Shown: piece after piece, positions 10,734 to 22,042 of the stretch
Position numbering within the stretch: the first letter of the stretch is position 1
Layout: every line of letters begins with the position of its first letter
Assembly (NCBI GenBank): GCA_902651635.1
Contig: CACRSC010000006.1
Location: forward strand, 475,320 to 539,319
Reading direction: 5' to 3'
DNA: 64,000 nucleotides
From: Mastigamoeba balamuthi
Taxonomy: Eukaryota; Evosea; Mastigamoebida; Mastigamoebidae
The notes under the pieces: generated by a model
The model's database searches: none
Told to the model about the DNA's origin: nothing
The model's input: only the letters and a program-made list of their open reading frames with translations
Translations under genes and position numbers: made by a program

Positions 10734-12411
10734 TCAGTGATCGGCGGGGGTCGACGTGGTCGTGCCGCCGTGGCCGGTCCAGTTGGTGTGGAAGTACTTG
10801 CCGCGGGGCTCGTCGACACGCTCGTACGTGTGCGCGCCGAAGTAGTCCCTGAGCGCCTGGATCACGTTGGCCGGGAGCACCGCCGAGCGGTAGCCGTCGT
10901 AGTACGAGAGCGCGCTGCCCATGGCGGGCACGGCGACGCCCGAGAGGGCCGCGTTGGCCACGACCTGCCTCCAGCCCGCCTGCGAGTCGCTGAGCTTGCC
11001 GGCAAAGTACGGGTCGAGCATGAGGTTCTCGAGGTTCGGGTTGGCCTCGAACGCGCGCCTGATGGCCGACAGGAACTGCGAGCGGATGATGCAGCCGTTG
11101 CGCCACGTCATCGCGATGGCGCCGAAGCGCAGGTTCCAGCCGTTCTCCTGCGAGGCGGTGCGCAGCAGGGCGAAGCCCTGGGCGTAGCTGATGATCTTGG
11201 CCGAGAAGACGGCGTCGCGCACGCGGGCGACGAACTGCGCGCGGTCGGCGGGGACCGTCTCGCGCTTGGCGGGCGTCGGGCCGGCGAGGGACTTGGAGGC
11301 CCTGACGCGCTCGTCCTTGAGCGAGCTGACGCAGCGGGCGAAGACGGCCTCGGCGATCATCGAGACGGGGACGCCGCGCTCGAGGGCCTCCTGGCCGGTC
11401 CACTTGCCGGTGCCCTTCTGCTCGGCGCAGTCGAGGATCGAGTCGATGAGGTTGGCGCCGCCCGGGTGCCTGTCGTCCTTGGCGCGCAGCACGGAGGCCG
11501 TGATCTCGACGAGGTAGCTGCAGAGGTCGCCCTTGTTCCAGTCGTCCATGACCTCGGCGATCTCGTTGAGCGTCAGGCCGCCGACGTCGCGCAGCACCTG
11601 CACGGCCTCGGCCAGCAGCTGCATGTCGCCGTACTCGATGCCGTTGTGCACCATCTTCACGTAGTGCCCCGCGCCCCCGCTGCCGATCCAGTCGCAGCAG
11701 CGCTCCCCGGGCGCCTCGGGCACCGTGGCGGCGATCGCCTGCAGGATGGGCTTGACCTGCGCGGCGGCGTGGCAGGCAGCAGCAGCAGAGCAGCGTGAGA
11801 AAAGAGCGGGAACCAGCTGGGAATGGCTAGGAAATGAGGGCGAACGTGGGGCCACGCGGCAGTGGAGCCGCCGGGCATCAGGGAGGGCCCGTTGAGCGCG
11901 CCCTCCTCGCCGCCAGAGACGCCGCAGCCCATGTAGAGGTAGCCCTTGGACTCGAGGTCCCTCGTGCGGCGCTCCGTGTCGACAAAGCGCGAGTTGCCTC
12001 CGTCGATGATGATGTCGCCCTTCTCCAGGTGCGGCAGAACCGACTCGATGACCGCTGCAAATCGTTGTTGGGAACCAAGTGGGCGGGTTTAGGCTCTTTC
12101 GGCAACAAAGTGCAGAATGGGGTGGAGAAGCGCTGGCGAATTGCCCCCCTGCACGCACCGTCGACGGGGTTGCCTGCGCGGACCATCACGAAGACGATGC
12201 GCGGCGCCTTGAGCGCGCGGCAGAGCGCGGCCGTGTCGTGGCAGGCGACGAAGCGCTTGCCCTTGCCACGCCCGTTGACGAACTCGTCGACGCGCGCCGT
12301 CGAGCGGTTGAAGACGGCGACGGTGAAGCCGCGGCTCTCGATGTTGAGCACGAGGTTCTCGCCCATGACGGCGAGGCCGATGAGGCCGATGTCCGCGACG
12401 CCCGTGGCCAT
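10734..12411 (-). CDS. gnd: 6-phosphogluconate dehydrogenase
   Basis: This enzyme oxidatively decarboxylates 6-phosphogluconate to ribulose 5-phosphate, producing NADPH in the cytosolic pentose phosphate pathway. Exons 12411-12159, 12054-11846 and 11756-10734 give 494 residues in one frame, with total length divisible by three. Visible motifs are the N-terminal coenzyme fold ([13 protein letters not shown], then [10 protein letters not shown]), [13 protein letters not shown], the substrate signature [22 protein letters not shown], and the C-terminal domain with YFGAHTYER and HTNWTGHGG. It ends without a peroxisomal signal. The start at 12411 gives [12 protein letters not shown], with no extension before the nucleotide fold. 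It is divergent from glucose-6-phosphate dehydrogenase across 304 bp. The gnd symbol is the generic name for the family. Confidence 0.96.
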
Positions 12412-12715
12412 TGCAGTGTTTTTTCTCTACTCTCTCCGGGTGCTTTCCGTACCGCCCGCTGTTTTTGTTGTGGGGGGTTTATGAAATGAAAAATGGTGAC
12501 AACGAATGACGTTGGTGAGAACCCCCCGGCAAAATTCAGCAGGAAAAACGTGCGACGTGCGCAACGTGACTGCACCCCAGTAGAACTCCCCCCGGATTGC
12601 CACGTCACATTCCGATCATCCATCGGGGGCCTTGGGCGCACAATATTACCGGCGGGACCCCACCACCTCACAGCGCCGTGTCGGCTCGGTTTGATAAACA
12701 AAAAAAACCAATAAG
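12412..12715. promoter_or_regulatory. Shared divergent promoter of the two oxidative pentose-phosphate genes
   Basis: These 304 bp between the two ATGs are the only space available for both promoters. An A-rich tract (GATAAACAAAAAAAACCAAT) lies directly before the ATG at 12716, and an AATATTAC lies near 12641. No coding sequence was recognised. Confidence 0.5.
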
Positions 12716-14912
12716 ATGAAGGGAACAGCGAAGCCCAGAGGCGCGGTCGCCAAGCCCACGGCAGCCGCCACCAAGGTCACCAAGGCCGCCGCCACCATGC
12801 CCGCCGCCAAGCCCGTCCCGCGCACGGCGTCGTCGCCCCCGGCGCCCGTGTCGAGCGACGAGCTCGAGAAGCTGCGCGCAGAGAACGCGCAGCTGCTCAA
12901 CGCGCTGCGCTCGCTCGAGGCGCGCTGCTCGCTCTCGTGCTCGTGCGCGAGGTCCGCGGCCTCGGAGGAGGCCGGCGAGGGGGCCGAGCCCGCGGCCGAG
13001 CCCGCCGCGGCGGCCGACGAGGAGCAGGAGGCCCTGGGGGAGGGCGACGAGGCGTTCACGGTCGTGGTGCTGGGGGCCTCGGGGGATCTCGCCAAGAAGA
13101 AGATCTACCCGTCGCTGTTCCGCCTCAAGCAGAACGGCTGGCTGCCCAGCAAGTTCAGCGTCGTGGGCTACTCGCGCTCGCACATGACCGACGAGGAGTT
13201 CCGCGCGAGGGTCTGCTCGCACAAGGATGCCGAGAACCTGTCGACATTCTGCCCCAATGTAATGCGCACCTCCCACCCGGGGCGGTTTTTTTTCAGCGTT
13301 CGGAGAACGCTGTGGGAATTGCGGGGGTGCTCCACCCGCTATGACTTTTGATGCTATTCCCGATCATTACACATTTCCGATACTTTTCCCGATCGCCCCA
13401 ACATTTCTGACTGGCTTCCTGCCCGTTCCCCGACGCCGCGAAGAACCACTATGTCTCGGGCAACTACGACTCGGTCGACGATGTCAGGAAGCTCTCGGCC
13501 GAGATCGCCAAGTACGAGGCGCAGATGGGCGGCAAGCGCTCCAACAGGCTCTTCTACATGGCGGTGCCCCCCTCCATCTTCGTCCCCACGGCGCGCGCCC
13601 TGCGCCAGGCAGCGATGTCGCCGACCGGCTGGACGCGCATCGTCGTCGAGAAGCCCTTTGGCCGCGACCTCGAGTCGAGCAGGCTCATGCAGCGCGAGCT
13701 GGGCTCCCTCTTCGCCGAGGACCAGATCTACCGTATAGATCACGTGCGTGGAAATCGCTCCCGCCAACGTCGGCAACCCGACCCCCCCGGCTCACTGTCT
13801 CGGTGGGGTGGGGGGGTGGGACAGTACCTGGGGAAGGAGATGGTGCAGAACCTCAACATACTGAGGTTCTCGAACGTGTTCCTGCGGCCGCTGTGGAACC
13901 ACAACTACATCTCGTCGGTCGTCATCACGTTCAAGGAGGACATCGGGACCGAGGGCCGCGCCGGGTACTTTGACCACTACGGCATCATCAGGGACATCAT
14001 GCAGAACCACCTGCTCCAGATCATGGCCCTGGTCGCCATGGAGACGCCCGTCTCCCTCTCGTCCGAGGACATCCGCGACGAGAAGGTCAAGGTGCTCCGC
14101 GCCGTCCCGCCCCTGTCGGCCAAGGACGTCGTCGTCGGACAGTACGCGTTTTTCTGCACATTTGTTCATTTGTTCCCCCTACTGCTTCCCCCCTCGCCAG
14201 TTTCTTACCCCGGCTGCCCGCCACGTGTCCAGGTACGACGGGTACCTCACCGAGCCCGACGTCCCGGCCGATTCGGTCACGCCGACTTTCGCGGTGGCCC
14301 GCCTGCACGTCAACAACACCCGCTGGGCGGGCGTCCCGTTCATCCTGCGCTGCGGCAAGGCCCTCAACGAGCGCAAGGCCGAGATCAGGATACAGTTCCG
14401 CGACACGGCCAACTTCCTGTTCCCCGGGGCGCTGCCCAACGAGCTCGTCATCCGCCTGCAGCCCAACGAGGCCATCTACCTCAAGATCATGAACAAGGCG
14501 CCCGGGATGTCCCACGACCTCGTGCAGAGCGAGCTGGACCTCACGCTGGCCAACAGGTTCACCGAGGCGCAGGCCCAGCTGCCCGACGCCTACGAGCACC
14601 TCATCCGCGACGTCATCCGCGGCGACCACAGCCTCTTCGTCCGCTCGGACGAGCTCGACGTCGCGTGGAGGGTGCGAAAGAGCCCCTCCCCCCCTACAAC
14701 GGCCCACACACCCCCTCGCCAGCATTCTCTAACGGATTGCATTCCCATGAACATCACAGATCTTCACGCCGATGCTGCACGAGCTCGAGGAGGGCAAGAA
14801 GAAGCCCATCCAGTACCCCAAGGGGTCCCGCGGGCCGTCGGAGGGCTACCAGATGATGGTCGAGAACGGCTTCCGCTACACGTCGTCGGACTACAAGTGG
14901 CCCAACGCCTGA
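12716..14912 (+). CDS. Glucose-6-phosphate 1-dehydrogenase
   Basis: This enzyme oxidises glucose 6-phosphate to 6-phosphogluconolactone and yields NADPH. Five exons (12716-13258, 13444-13743, 13825-14141, 14233-14671, 14760-14912) give 583 residues. About 113 residues precede the dehydrogenase fold: a Lys/Ala-rich stretch, a short coiled-coil-like [20 protein letters not shown], then acidic Ala/Glu sequence. This extension is not in the usual cytosolic enzyme. The core shows [10 protein letters not shown] (NADP binding), [11 protein letters not shown], the active-site RIDHYLGKE split by an intron after the His codon, and GQYDGY restored across another. The C-terminus ends SSDYKWPNA. The head-to-head 6-phosphogluconate dehydrogenase suggests shared expression. 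The first intron (185 nt) uses a weak acceptor at 13443. Confidence 0.95.
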
Positions 14913-15108
14913 TGACTGAGTCTTATATTCCCCCACCCGCTGTTTGCTCATAGGAAAAACAGGAGCGAAGAAGCCCTTCTCGGCACTTGCATCAGTGATC
15001 CTTTGTTTATAACCAACATCAGCCAACAACGCTGCTTGCTTCGTTCGTCTCCGGAAATCTGGATCATCTCACTCCTGTGCGGTTGTCTCAGCTGATGGCA
15101 CACAGAGA

Positions 15109-15537
15109 ATGGGTGGTTCGGAGCGACGCCAGACTGACGGGGCAGTATGTCTGGCGGAGGTCAGCCGCCCGATGTGGCCCGAGTACGTGCCCCAGAGGTC
15201 CTCGCGCAGGTCCAGATGTAGCTCGAGGTTTTCGACCTACCCGCCAGTGGCCACTGCGTGCGCCTGCTACACGTCTACCGCGTCGGCGGATGCAGCAGAG
15301 GCACGAGGTACTCATACAAACGCGAGGCTCCCTGGTCCCGAAGCCGCTGCACCCAGGAAGGCGTTTCCGCTTCGCATACACTGCGCCCGCCTGATCGACG
15401 AGGTGGGCTGGTCGCCAGATGACACTTGTGTGGAAGAGCCGGCGGTGGCGGAACTGTTTGTGGAGAGGGAGGTGCGCAGGGAGGGCTGGGCTGTTGCGAT
15501 GTTTGAGTTCGTTCTGGTCTGCCTCGTCATTATCTAG
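15109..15537 (+). CDS. Doubtful small protein or gene remnant
   Basis: A 142-codon frame starts with ATG 15109 and stops at 15537. Only its last third looks coding by composition (RLIDEVGWSPDDTCVEEP, then an acidic segment and a hydrophobic end LVCLVII). A second plausible fragment (LEVFDLPASGHCVRLLHVYR) lies in another frame at about 15217-15276, so introns or decay are possible. No family was recognised. The interval 15538-15928 between this frame and the next gene holds a GGATATCGG at 15650 and no recognised gene. Confidence 0.25.
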   Translation: MGGSERRQTDGAVCLAEVSRPMWPEYVPQRSSRRSRCSSRFSTYPPVATACACYTSTASADAAEARGTHTNARLPGPEAAAPRKAFPLRIHCARLIDEVGWSPDDTCVEEPAVAELFVEREVRREGWAVAMFEFVLVCLVII

Positions 15538-15928
15538 CGTGTACTTGGGCCCCATCGTCGCCCCACCAGCTGGCCGCTGTGGTCGACCCCGCACAGAACA
15601 CACGCGATGCGCATCGCGAAACAAAGGAACAGTGACGACATCAATCCACGGATATCGGTTTTTCTTGATGTGCCGCTGCTCCTCCTGTGAGTTCAATTCT
15701 CCTCAGCAGGGGTCAAATCGAGTTGAGAGCCATGGATTTTGCTAAAAGGGGAAGACACCTACAACCAGGGTACCGTTACTGGTGACTCCGACTTCGTGAC
15801 GTGCCAGCACGCATCAAAACGGGAAACACCGCCCGCATTTTTGCAGCAATCACTTCCAAAACCCCCGAGCTCATTTCACGCAGCCGGAGCACCCGCAGCA
15901 CAATCAAAACAGAGAAACCAGAGCAGAG

Positions 15929-16729
15929 ATGGAGGGCAAGGTCGTCGTCATCACCGGGGCGAGCAGCGGCATCGGCGCAGCCCTCGCAGAGCTGGTGGGC
16001 TCCAGCGGCGGGGCCCCGGTCCTCGTCGCCCGCCGCGAGCGCGAGCTGCAGGCGGTGGCCTCGCGCTGCGGCCCGCTGGCGATGGTCGTCGTCGCCGACT
16101 GCGCCCAGCGCACCGACGTGCTGCGCGCTCGCGAGGCTGCCATCGCCCGCCACGGCCGCATCGACGTGTGGGTCAACAACGCAGGGCGCGGCATCACGGT
16201 GGCGCCCAGCGCTGCCACCGAGGCCGACATCGACGCGATGGTGACGGCCAACGTCAAGACGGCGCTGCTGGGCACGCAGGCGGCCCTCGAGCACTTCTAC
16301 GCGCGCGGCTGCGGCCACGTGGTCAACGTGTCGTCGATCGCGGGGCGCCTGCCGATGATGGCGAGCCGCGCGGTCTACTCGTCGGCCAAGCACATGCTCA
16401 ACTGCCTGACGGCGGCGTTCCGCATGGAGGCGATGGAGCGCTGCCCCGCCGTGCGCGTGTCGACCGTCTCGCCGGGCGTCGTGGCGACGGACTTCGGGAC
16501 GAGCTCGCTGCACGGGGGGTTCGACTCGCACATGCTGCCCGGCGCCCAGACGGCCGAGGAGGTCGCCCGCGTTATCGCCGACGTCATCCTGCGCCCCAGG
16601 GCCGACGTCTACAGCAAGCCCGAGATGGCCGCCGCCGTCGCAGCCTACTACGCGGCGCCCGACATGCAGGAGGTCGAGCGCGGCTGGATCGAGCACGCCA
16701 AGCAGATGGCGGCACAGCTCCCCCACTGA
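15929..16729 (+). CDS. Short-chain dehydrogenase/reductase (classical SDR)
   Basis: This intronless gene encodes 266 residues with every hallmark of a classical NAD(P)-dependent oxidoreductase: the glycine motif TGASSGIG at residues 9-16, NNAG in the middle, and the catalytic Ser-Tyr-Lys set seen as NVSSIAGR followed by YSSAK. PGVVATDF follows, as in the family. Basic ARRER after the second beta strand favours NADP over NAD by SDR convention, which would tie it loosely to the NADPH genes upstream. The substrate cannot be inferred. The start ATG at 15929 sits eight residues before the nucleotide fold, the usual spacing. The lack of introns contrasts with most neighbours. Confidence 0.93.
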   Translation: MEGKVVVITGASSGIGAALAELVGSSGGAPVLVARRERELQAVASRCGPLAMVVVADCAQRTDVLRAREAAIARHGRIDVWVNNAGRGITVAPSAATEADIDAMVTANVKTALLGTQAALEHFYARGCGHVVNVSSIAGRLPMMASRAVYSSAKHMLNCLTAAFRMEAMERCPAVRVSTVSPGVVATDFGTSSLHGGFDSHMLPGAQTAEEVARVIADVILRPRADVYSKPEMAAAVAAYYAAPDMQEVERGWIEHAKQMAAQLPH

Positions 16730-16947
16730 GCCCATGCCGCTCCCTGCTGGGCCCCCCCCCAGCGCCGCGCAGGCCCATAGGCGCAATGCAACAATGGAAA
16801 GTTCAGTGTCAATGCGCATCTCTCACACGTGCGCCCGCTGTGGTCCTTGTCCGTATGAAGCAGAACAACGAATCCGTAGTCACAAAGATCTTTGTGGGAT
16901 AACGAGATTGCTCCTCATTTCGTTGAAAACGTGACACCCCTCGCGGC

Positions 16948-19900
16948 ATGATGGTACCCCGGACGCCTTCCGACCACCGCGCTCACAGCCCGATCGCAGA
17001 AGCGCAGGCCAGGCACAACCGACAGGAGCGAGCGCGAGGGCAAGGTCAAGTTCGGCTCGCTCGAGCGCCACAAGCGCAACCCCTCGTCGCTCGTCCGCCA
17101 CGACGCGACCGCCTCGGACGCCTCGAGCGCCTCGCTCCTGGCCACGGCGCCGCTCAGCATCGCGCAGGGCTCGCCGCTGGTCCTCGGCACCTCCTCACTC
17201 TCCACCGCCACGCTGATGCAGGCCGCCGCGGGCGTCGCGCCCCTCAAGCTCGACCGCGCGTGGCGGCCGCCGCCGGCGCCCGAGGCCAGCGCGGCGACGC
17301 TGCCCGCGCTGTTCGGCACCGCCAAGGCGCTCGAGAGGACGTTCGTCGAGCAGCTCGACACGATGCTGGCCGAGTACGCGGCGCCGCTGAGGGCCAGCGC
17401 CGGCGGGCGTGCGGGCGACATCGACGCGATCTTCCGCGAGGTCGACAAGCTGAGGACGGCGGCCGCGGGGGCGCTCGGGGAGCTCGAGGCCGCGGCCGCC
17501 AAGGGCCCCGGGTCGTGGCTGGGGGCCGTGTACGGGCCCTCGTACATCAACGTGTACAGGACGTTCCTGTCGGTGAACAAGGAGAGCCTGTCGAGGCTGG
17601 GCATCTTCCGCAGCTCGCCCGGCGCGGCAGAGGCGCTCGCCAGGCTCGCCAAGGCCTCGCGGTTCCCGATGCTCCAGCTCGAGGACCTGATGTGGGCCGC
17701 CGTGTCGAGGGTCAGGCACGTCCTCAGCATCAGCAAGTGCCAGAGAGACCTCGTCGTGGCCTCGGACATCGCCAACCACTGCGTCATCAACGCGGCTCTG
17801 TTCCACAAGCGCAAGCCCGTATGAAGCCGCGCGCATTCCTTGCCTCCGATCAGAGTGCCTAAGGGAGGCGTGGCACGCGCAGGAGGACGGCAGAACGACG
17901 GACATCGATCTGGACAACCTGGAGCTCGTGGACGAGTCGCTTGCGATGCTGGGAGAGCTCGTGGCGGAGGCCTCGCAGATCGAGCCTCTGTACATCTCGA
18001 TCGACATCCTCAGATCGACCGAGGACACGGCCCGTGTCCCGCCCGGGCTCGGGAGGAAGTTCCTGCAGCAGGCGGACTTCTCGCTGCTGAGCTCAGCCGA
18101 GTTCGGCCTCAGCGTGGAGCTCCCGGTGAAGCTCATCCTTTTCACAGACGCCCTGGCGGTCGTTCTGCCTCTGCCCCCCGAGGGTAAGGACCACATCGCA
18201 TTGTCATCACGGCGGATTAATTGACCGTAGGCAAGTTCAAGTACCGCCTGCTGGAGTGGTACGAGCTTGCAACGATGCACATCGCGGAGAAGAACACGGC
18301 AGAAAGAGACTCGCTGATCATCGCAAACAAGGTGCGCGTCTGAGCGTTTTTTTGCTGCGTGTAACACACAGACAAGATCATGTCGCGCAAAGGAACCCTT
18401 CCACCTGGCTGGGAGGAGGCCAAGGGACGGTACTTTTATGCACCTCTTCCTGGGTCCGATGGCGACGAGCCTCCGGAGGTCATGCCCCTGAGCGGCCTCA
18501 AGCAGTTCTCTTCACCTCCAGAGCAGCACAGGTACTGGATAGCAGTGCTCTGCAGCAAGTGCGGCAACATAGAGGCGCAACCGGACCTCCAGGGCGTACC
18601 GTACAAGGTGACGGGTACTCTGTTGGAGCGCCTGATGAGCTACGAGGAGTCGCTGTTCGCCAACCACCGCATACCGATGATAGTGCGGCGGATCATATAC
18701 CACATCACGTCCTTCGGACTGGTCGAGAACAACGTAAGTCGCTGCAACTTGTGTCTATCACAACCCAACATGCAACTGCAGCTGCTACTGGAGAAGCCAG
18801 ACGCCGACGTCATTCGCGACCTGGAGATCAAGGTCAACAGGGGAGAGCTCGAAAAGCTCAGCGACTACCGAGCCACCGACCTCGCGGCGTTCCTGAAGCT
18901 GTTCCTCCAGAGGCTTCCAGTGCCTCTGATCCCGCAGGACGTGCAAGGCCTCTTCCTCAACGCGGTGCGCAAGGACGGCATGCAGCAGGCGCAGGCCCTT
19001 TTCGAAGCATTCGAGGCTCTCCCGAGGCACCAGAGGAATCTCCTGCGTGAGATCCTCGCATTCACAGCGTGCGTCTCTGCGAACTCGCACCTGAACCACA
19101 TGACGCCGGAGAAGATCTCTGGGGAGATCGCCGCCATTGTTGTGCTAGGGGCCACGGTGGCGGACACCCGCAAGATAGCCAGTGCCGTTGAGTTGTTCAC
19201 GACTCTGATAGTCAAATACGTCGAGCTGTTCGAGACCCCGGAATCTCCTCTGTTTCCCGAGCTCCTGGTCACGGACTTCATCTCGTTCCGGTATGCCCAT
19301 TATCGCTGTGCTTTCTCACGCACGGGAGCAGGCGCCATTTGCACGCGCAAGAGAAGAGAGCTGTCCTGCGGATGTCGCAGATCTCGGAGAACAAGATTTG
19401 GTCGGTCGACAGTAAGGGCGCCATTTCCGTGTGGGACTCACAGAGGCTGATCCTGCTGGAGACCTTCCAGTCCGCGGCTCCCCGCGGCGCCATCTGCAGC
19501 TGCACGGTGAGAGACAGCTTCTGGATGGGGAACGAGGAGGGCATCTGCATATACAACACCGACGTCAAGACACCGTATTCGCTCAAGTGCAAGAACATCC
19601 TGTCGCTCGCGTACGAGGAGGCCCACGACGAGGTCTGGTGCGGGACACCGTCCGCCATTATAATCTTCGACCGCGAGACGAAGGAGCGCGTCGCAGACCT
19701 CCGCGAGCCCCAGGCAGCGGCCGGCGAGCGGACCGAGACGTGGGCGATAGCTGCTGCACAGAACGGACAGGTGTGGTCTGGCGGGCGCAAGAAGAACGCC
19801 GAACAGCAGGAGATCCGCGTGTGGGACAGAGTAGACGGTCTGATAACGACGGTGCAGAGGATCCCGTCGCAGTCGAGCAGGAAGATCACCGTGATAGCCG

Positions 19901-20385
19901 CGGTCGGGCCCGACACCATGTGGACAGCGTACGACGACGGCACAATCGCAGTCTGGAATACGTTCAGCTACACGCTCGTCACGAAGCTCGTACGTGCCCG
20001 TCCCACGCTAAGCCCCCCCCGCAACTGCTCACCTCGGAGCCACCCCAGGCGAGGCACAAGGGGTCCGTTCTGGGGCTGGCGGTGCTGTCGTCGGGGCAGG
20101 TGTGGAGTTGCTCCGAGGACCAGAAGGTGATGATATGGGAGGCCAAGTCGTACCGTTGCGTGGGCGAGGTGCGTGGATACCACACAGACAAGCTCGGAGC
20201 CATCGTCGCAGTCGAGAACCGCGAGACCCACCACGCAAACGTCTGGGCCGGCTCGTACGACTCGGTGCGCACCCAGTTCTCTTTGGTCCATCCATGCGCT
20301 CAGCAATATAACGCTTTTGCAGACAATCTCTGTGTGGTCCGCGAGGCCCATCCCCGCGTACTGCGAGCCGCTTGCTGCGTTCTGA
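16948..20385 (+). CDS. DH/PH-RhoGAP-beta-propeller protein, paralogue A
   Basis: This is a large multi-exon Rho-family regulator. A helical DH-like domain spans about 17280-17815. A PH domain at about 18060-18540 is built from four exons (strand LPVKLILFTDALAVVLP, final helix with YWIAVL). A RhoGAP domain spans about 18600-19240 (VPMIVRRIIYHITSFGL, then a helical core with NSHLNHM). WD40-like blades run from about 19340 to the stop at 20385 (repeats such as VWSCSEDQKVMIW). At the position of the catalytic GAP arginine the spliced product reads VENNLLLEKPD, whereas paralogue B (44546-48114) has GLLRVSGG. A therefore appears to lack the arginine finger. The first coding exon (ATG ATG at 16948, 46-nt intron) is tentative. 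DH catalytic activity is unproven. Confidence 0.8.
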
Positions 20386-20417
20386 TAGCCGCCCCGTGTG
20401 GCGAGAGAGGGTGCTGG

Positions 20418-21400
20418 TCACTGAGACTCGACAGCGGTCCCCAGGGCGCAGCCGACAAACGCAATAAACGCGGCGACAGACGCCCTCTGGGCCCCCGACT
20501 CTGAGAGCCTGACAAACTGCCTGCGGAGCGCAGCGAGCTCGGCAGCGCCCACCCTGCGCGGCAGCCGGATGGCCGACGCCCCCACGTGCACCCGGTCGCC
20601 CGGGGCGAACGCAGCGTCGTTGCAGGCGCGCACGATCGTCGCGGCGGCCTCTGAGCACGCGCGGTCGAGCCCGTGGACGGCGACGGCGTCTCCGGCCCTC
20701 TCCTCTGCCGTCGCCATGTTGCGGCGCATCGCGCGGGCCGGCGCGTCGAGCAGCTCCGACACCACCCTCGCCGCCACCTCGTCGGCGTCGCACCCTGCCG
20801 CGTGCGGGGGGGGCGTCAGCGTGCTTGCCAGTCGGGGCTGCTGGCCTCTGGGCTGTGCAGCGGTGCCTCCGCCCTCTCGTCCCCCCTGCGCAGCACAGAC
20901 GAGGGCGCACCTGTCTCGGCGACGAAGAGCGGGCGGTCCCAGCGGTACGCCTCCGAGGGCTTCTCGAACCGCGCGACGAGCGCTGCCACCGACTCGTCGC
21001 CGTACCGCGATCCCTCGGCGCGCTCGCGGTCGCGCTGGGCGGCCTCTGCGGGCGTGCACTGGCAGTAGACCGTGGCCGTCGCGGTGCCCCGGGCCTTGGC
21101 CAGGCAGCCCAGCTCGTAGCGGTACCCCTTGGTGTTGCACAGCGCCGAGTCGCACACGACGACGTCGGAGGAGCGCGCCAGCGCGCGCTCGACGGCGCTG
21201 CGCACGAGGCCGCGGGCCGACTGCTCGTCGGCGACGGCGGTGCCGCTGAACGCGGGCGACGAGCGCGCGAGGCCGACAGACGCGTCGCTCACGACCAGCA
21301 CGCACGGGCGCGCTGCGCGGGCGCTGGCGCAGGCCGCTATGCGCTCGGCGACCCGCGTCTTGCCGCTGGCAGGCAGCCCGCTGACGACCACCAGAGGCAT
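20418..21400 (-). CDS. KTI12: KTI12-like Elongator-associated P-loop protein
   Basis: Kti12 is a P-loop ATPase that supports Elongator in wobble-uridine modification of tRNA and is related to the tRNA-Sec kinase PSTK. Exons 21400-20911 and 20794-20418 give 288 residues, near the family length. The N-terminus MPLVVVSGLPASGKT holds the P-loop. A conserved stretch (YRYELGCLAKARG) and FEKPSEAYRWDRPLF are typical of the family. The intron (116 nt) joins AETG to CDADEV in phase. An alternative frame reading on through the intron would end earlier and lacks the helical C-terminal domain, so I prefer the spliced model. Only 80 bp separate this start from the next gene's ATG. Confidence 0.88.
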
Positions 21401-21480
21401 TAGAGGTTGAAAAAGATATGTGAATCTTTCTGACGTGTGAAGCTTTTTTCAAAAAAAGTCCAGAGCGGCGGGCTTAGAGA
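21401..21480. promoter_or_regulatory. 80-bp divergent promoter, KTI12 / RNA-binding protein
   Basis: Two divergent start codons are only 80 bp apart (21400 and 21481). The gap is A/T-rich with short homopolymers (GCTTTTTTCAAAAAAAG). Both promoters, or a shared one, must fit here or extend into coding sequence. Confidence 0.45.
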
Positions 21481-22005
21481 ATGGAGGAGTCCTGCCCGCT
21501 GCTCACGTGGCTGATCGATGCACTCACGCCCAGGTACCGCGCCCCATCCCGCATCCCTCCGCCGCGCCCTCTCCGTCCCCCGCCCGCCTCTTTCCCTCGC
21601 CCCTTGTCGTCGGCCCAGCGCGCGGAGTATTGACAGCGAATCCGGCACGCACAGATCGTCGGCGAACCCCAAGGTGCTGGCGAGCTTCATCCTGTCGCTG
21701 CTGCGCGGCGGCGGCGAGACGGCGGAGCTCCGCGAGCAGTGCCTGGCGAGCGTGGCCGACTTCATCGGCGGCGACGCGCACGCGTTTGTGGACGAGCTCT
21801 TTGAGTACCTCGCCGCGCACCCCTCGTCGCTCAGCGCCCCGCCCGACGCCCCGGACGGCCCCGGCGCCCCCGACGCCGCGCAGTGCCCGGCCCCGGACGC
21901 CGCCCCGCACACCCCCGCCGAGTTCCCGACGCCCGGAAACGACGCCTCGCACGACGCGACGCCGTCAGACGCGTCGGAGGAGCAGCAGCAGGGGCAGCAG
22001 GAGGC

Positions 22006-22042
<37 letters not shown>

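Noticed and set aside
9450-10740. Several long open frames spanning 9.5-10.7 kb
   Set aside because: They are translations of N characters.
10737-11798. A 353-codon rightward open frame opposite 6-phosphogluconate dehydrogenase
   Set aside because: Antisense shadow caused by lack of AT-rich stop codons; the other strand is a complete enzyme.
15088-15696. A 202-codon leftward open frame
   Set aside because: No family, Arg/His-rich composition like other shadows, and it crosses the likely promoter of the SDR gene.
18390-18450. A WW domain (LPPGWEE) in Rho regulator A
   Set aside because: Only the first Trp-like motif is present; the segment lies inside the PH domain, between its strands and the final helix, and paralogue B has a similar LPPGWKE.
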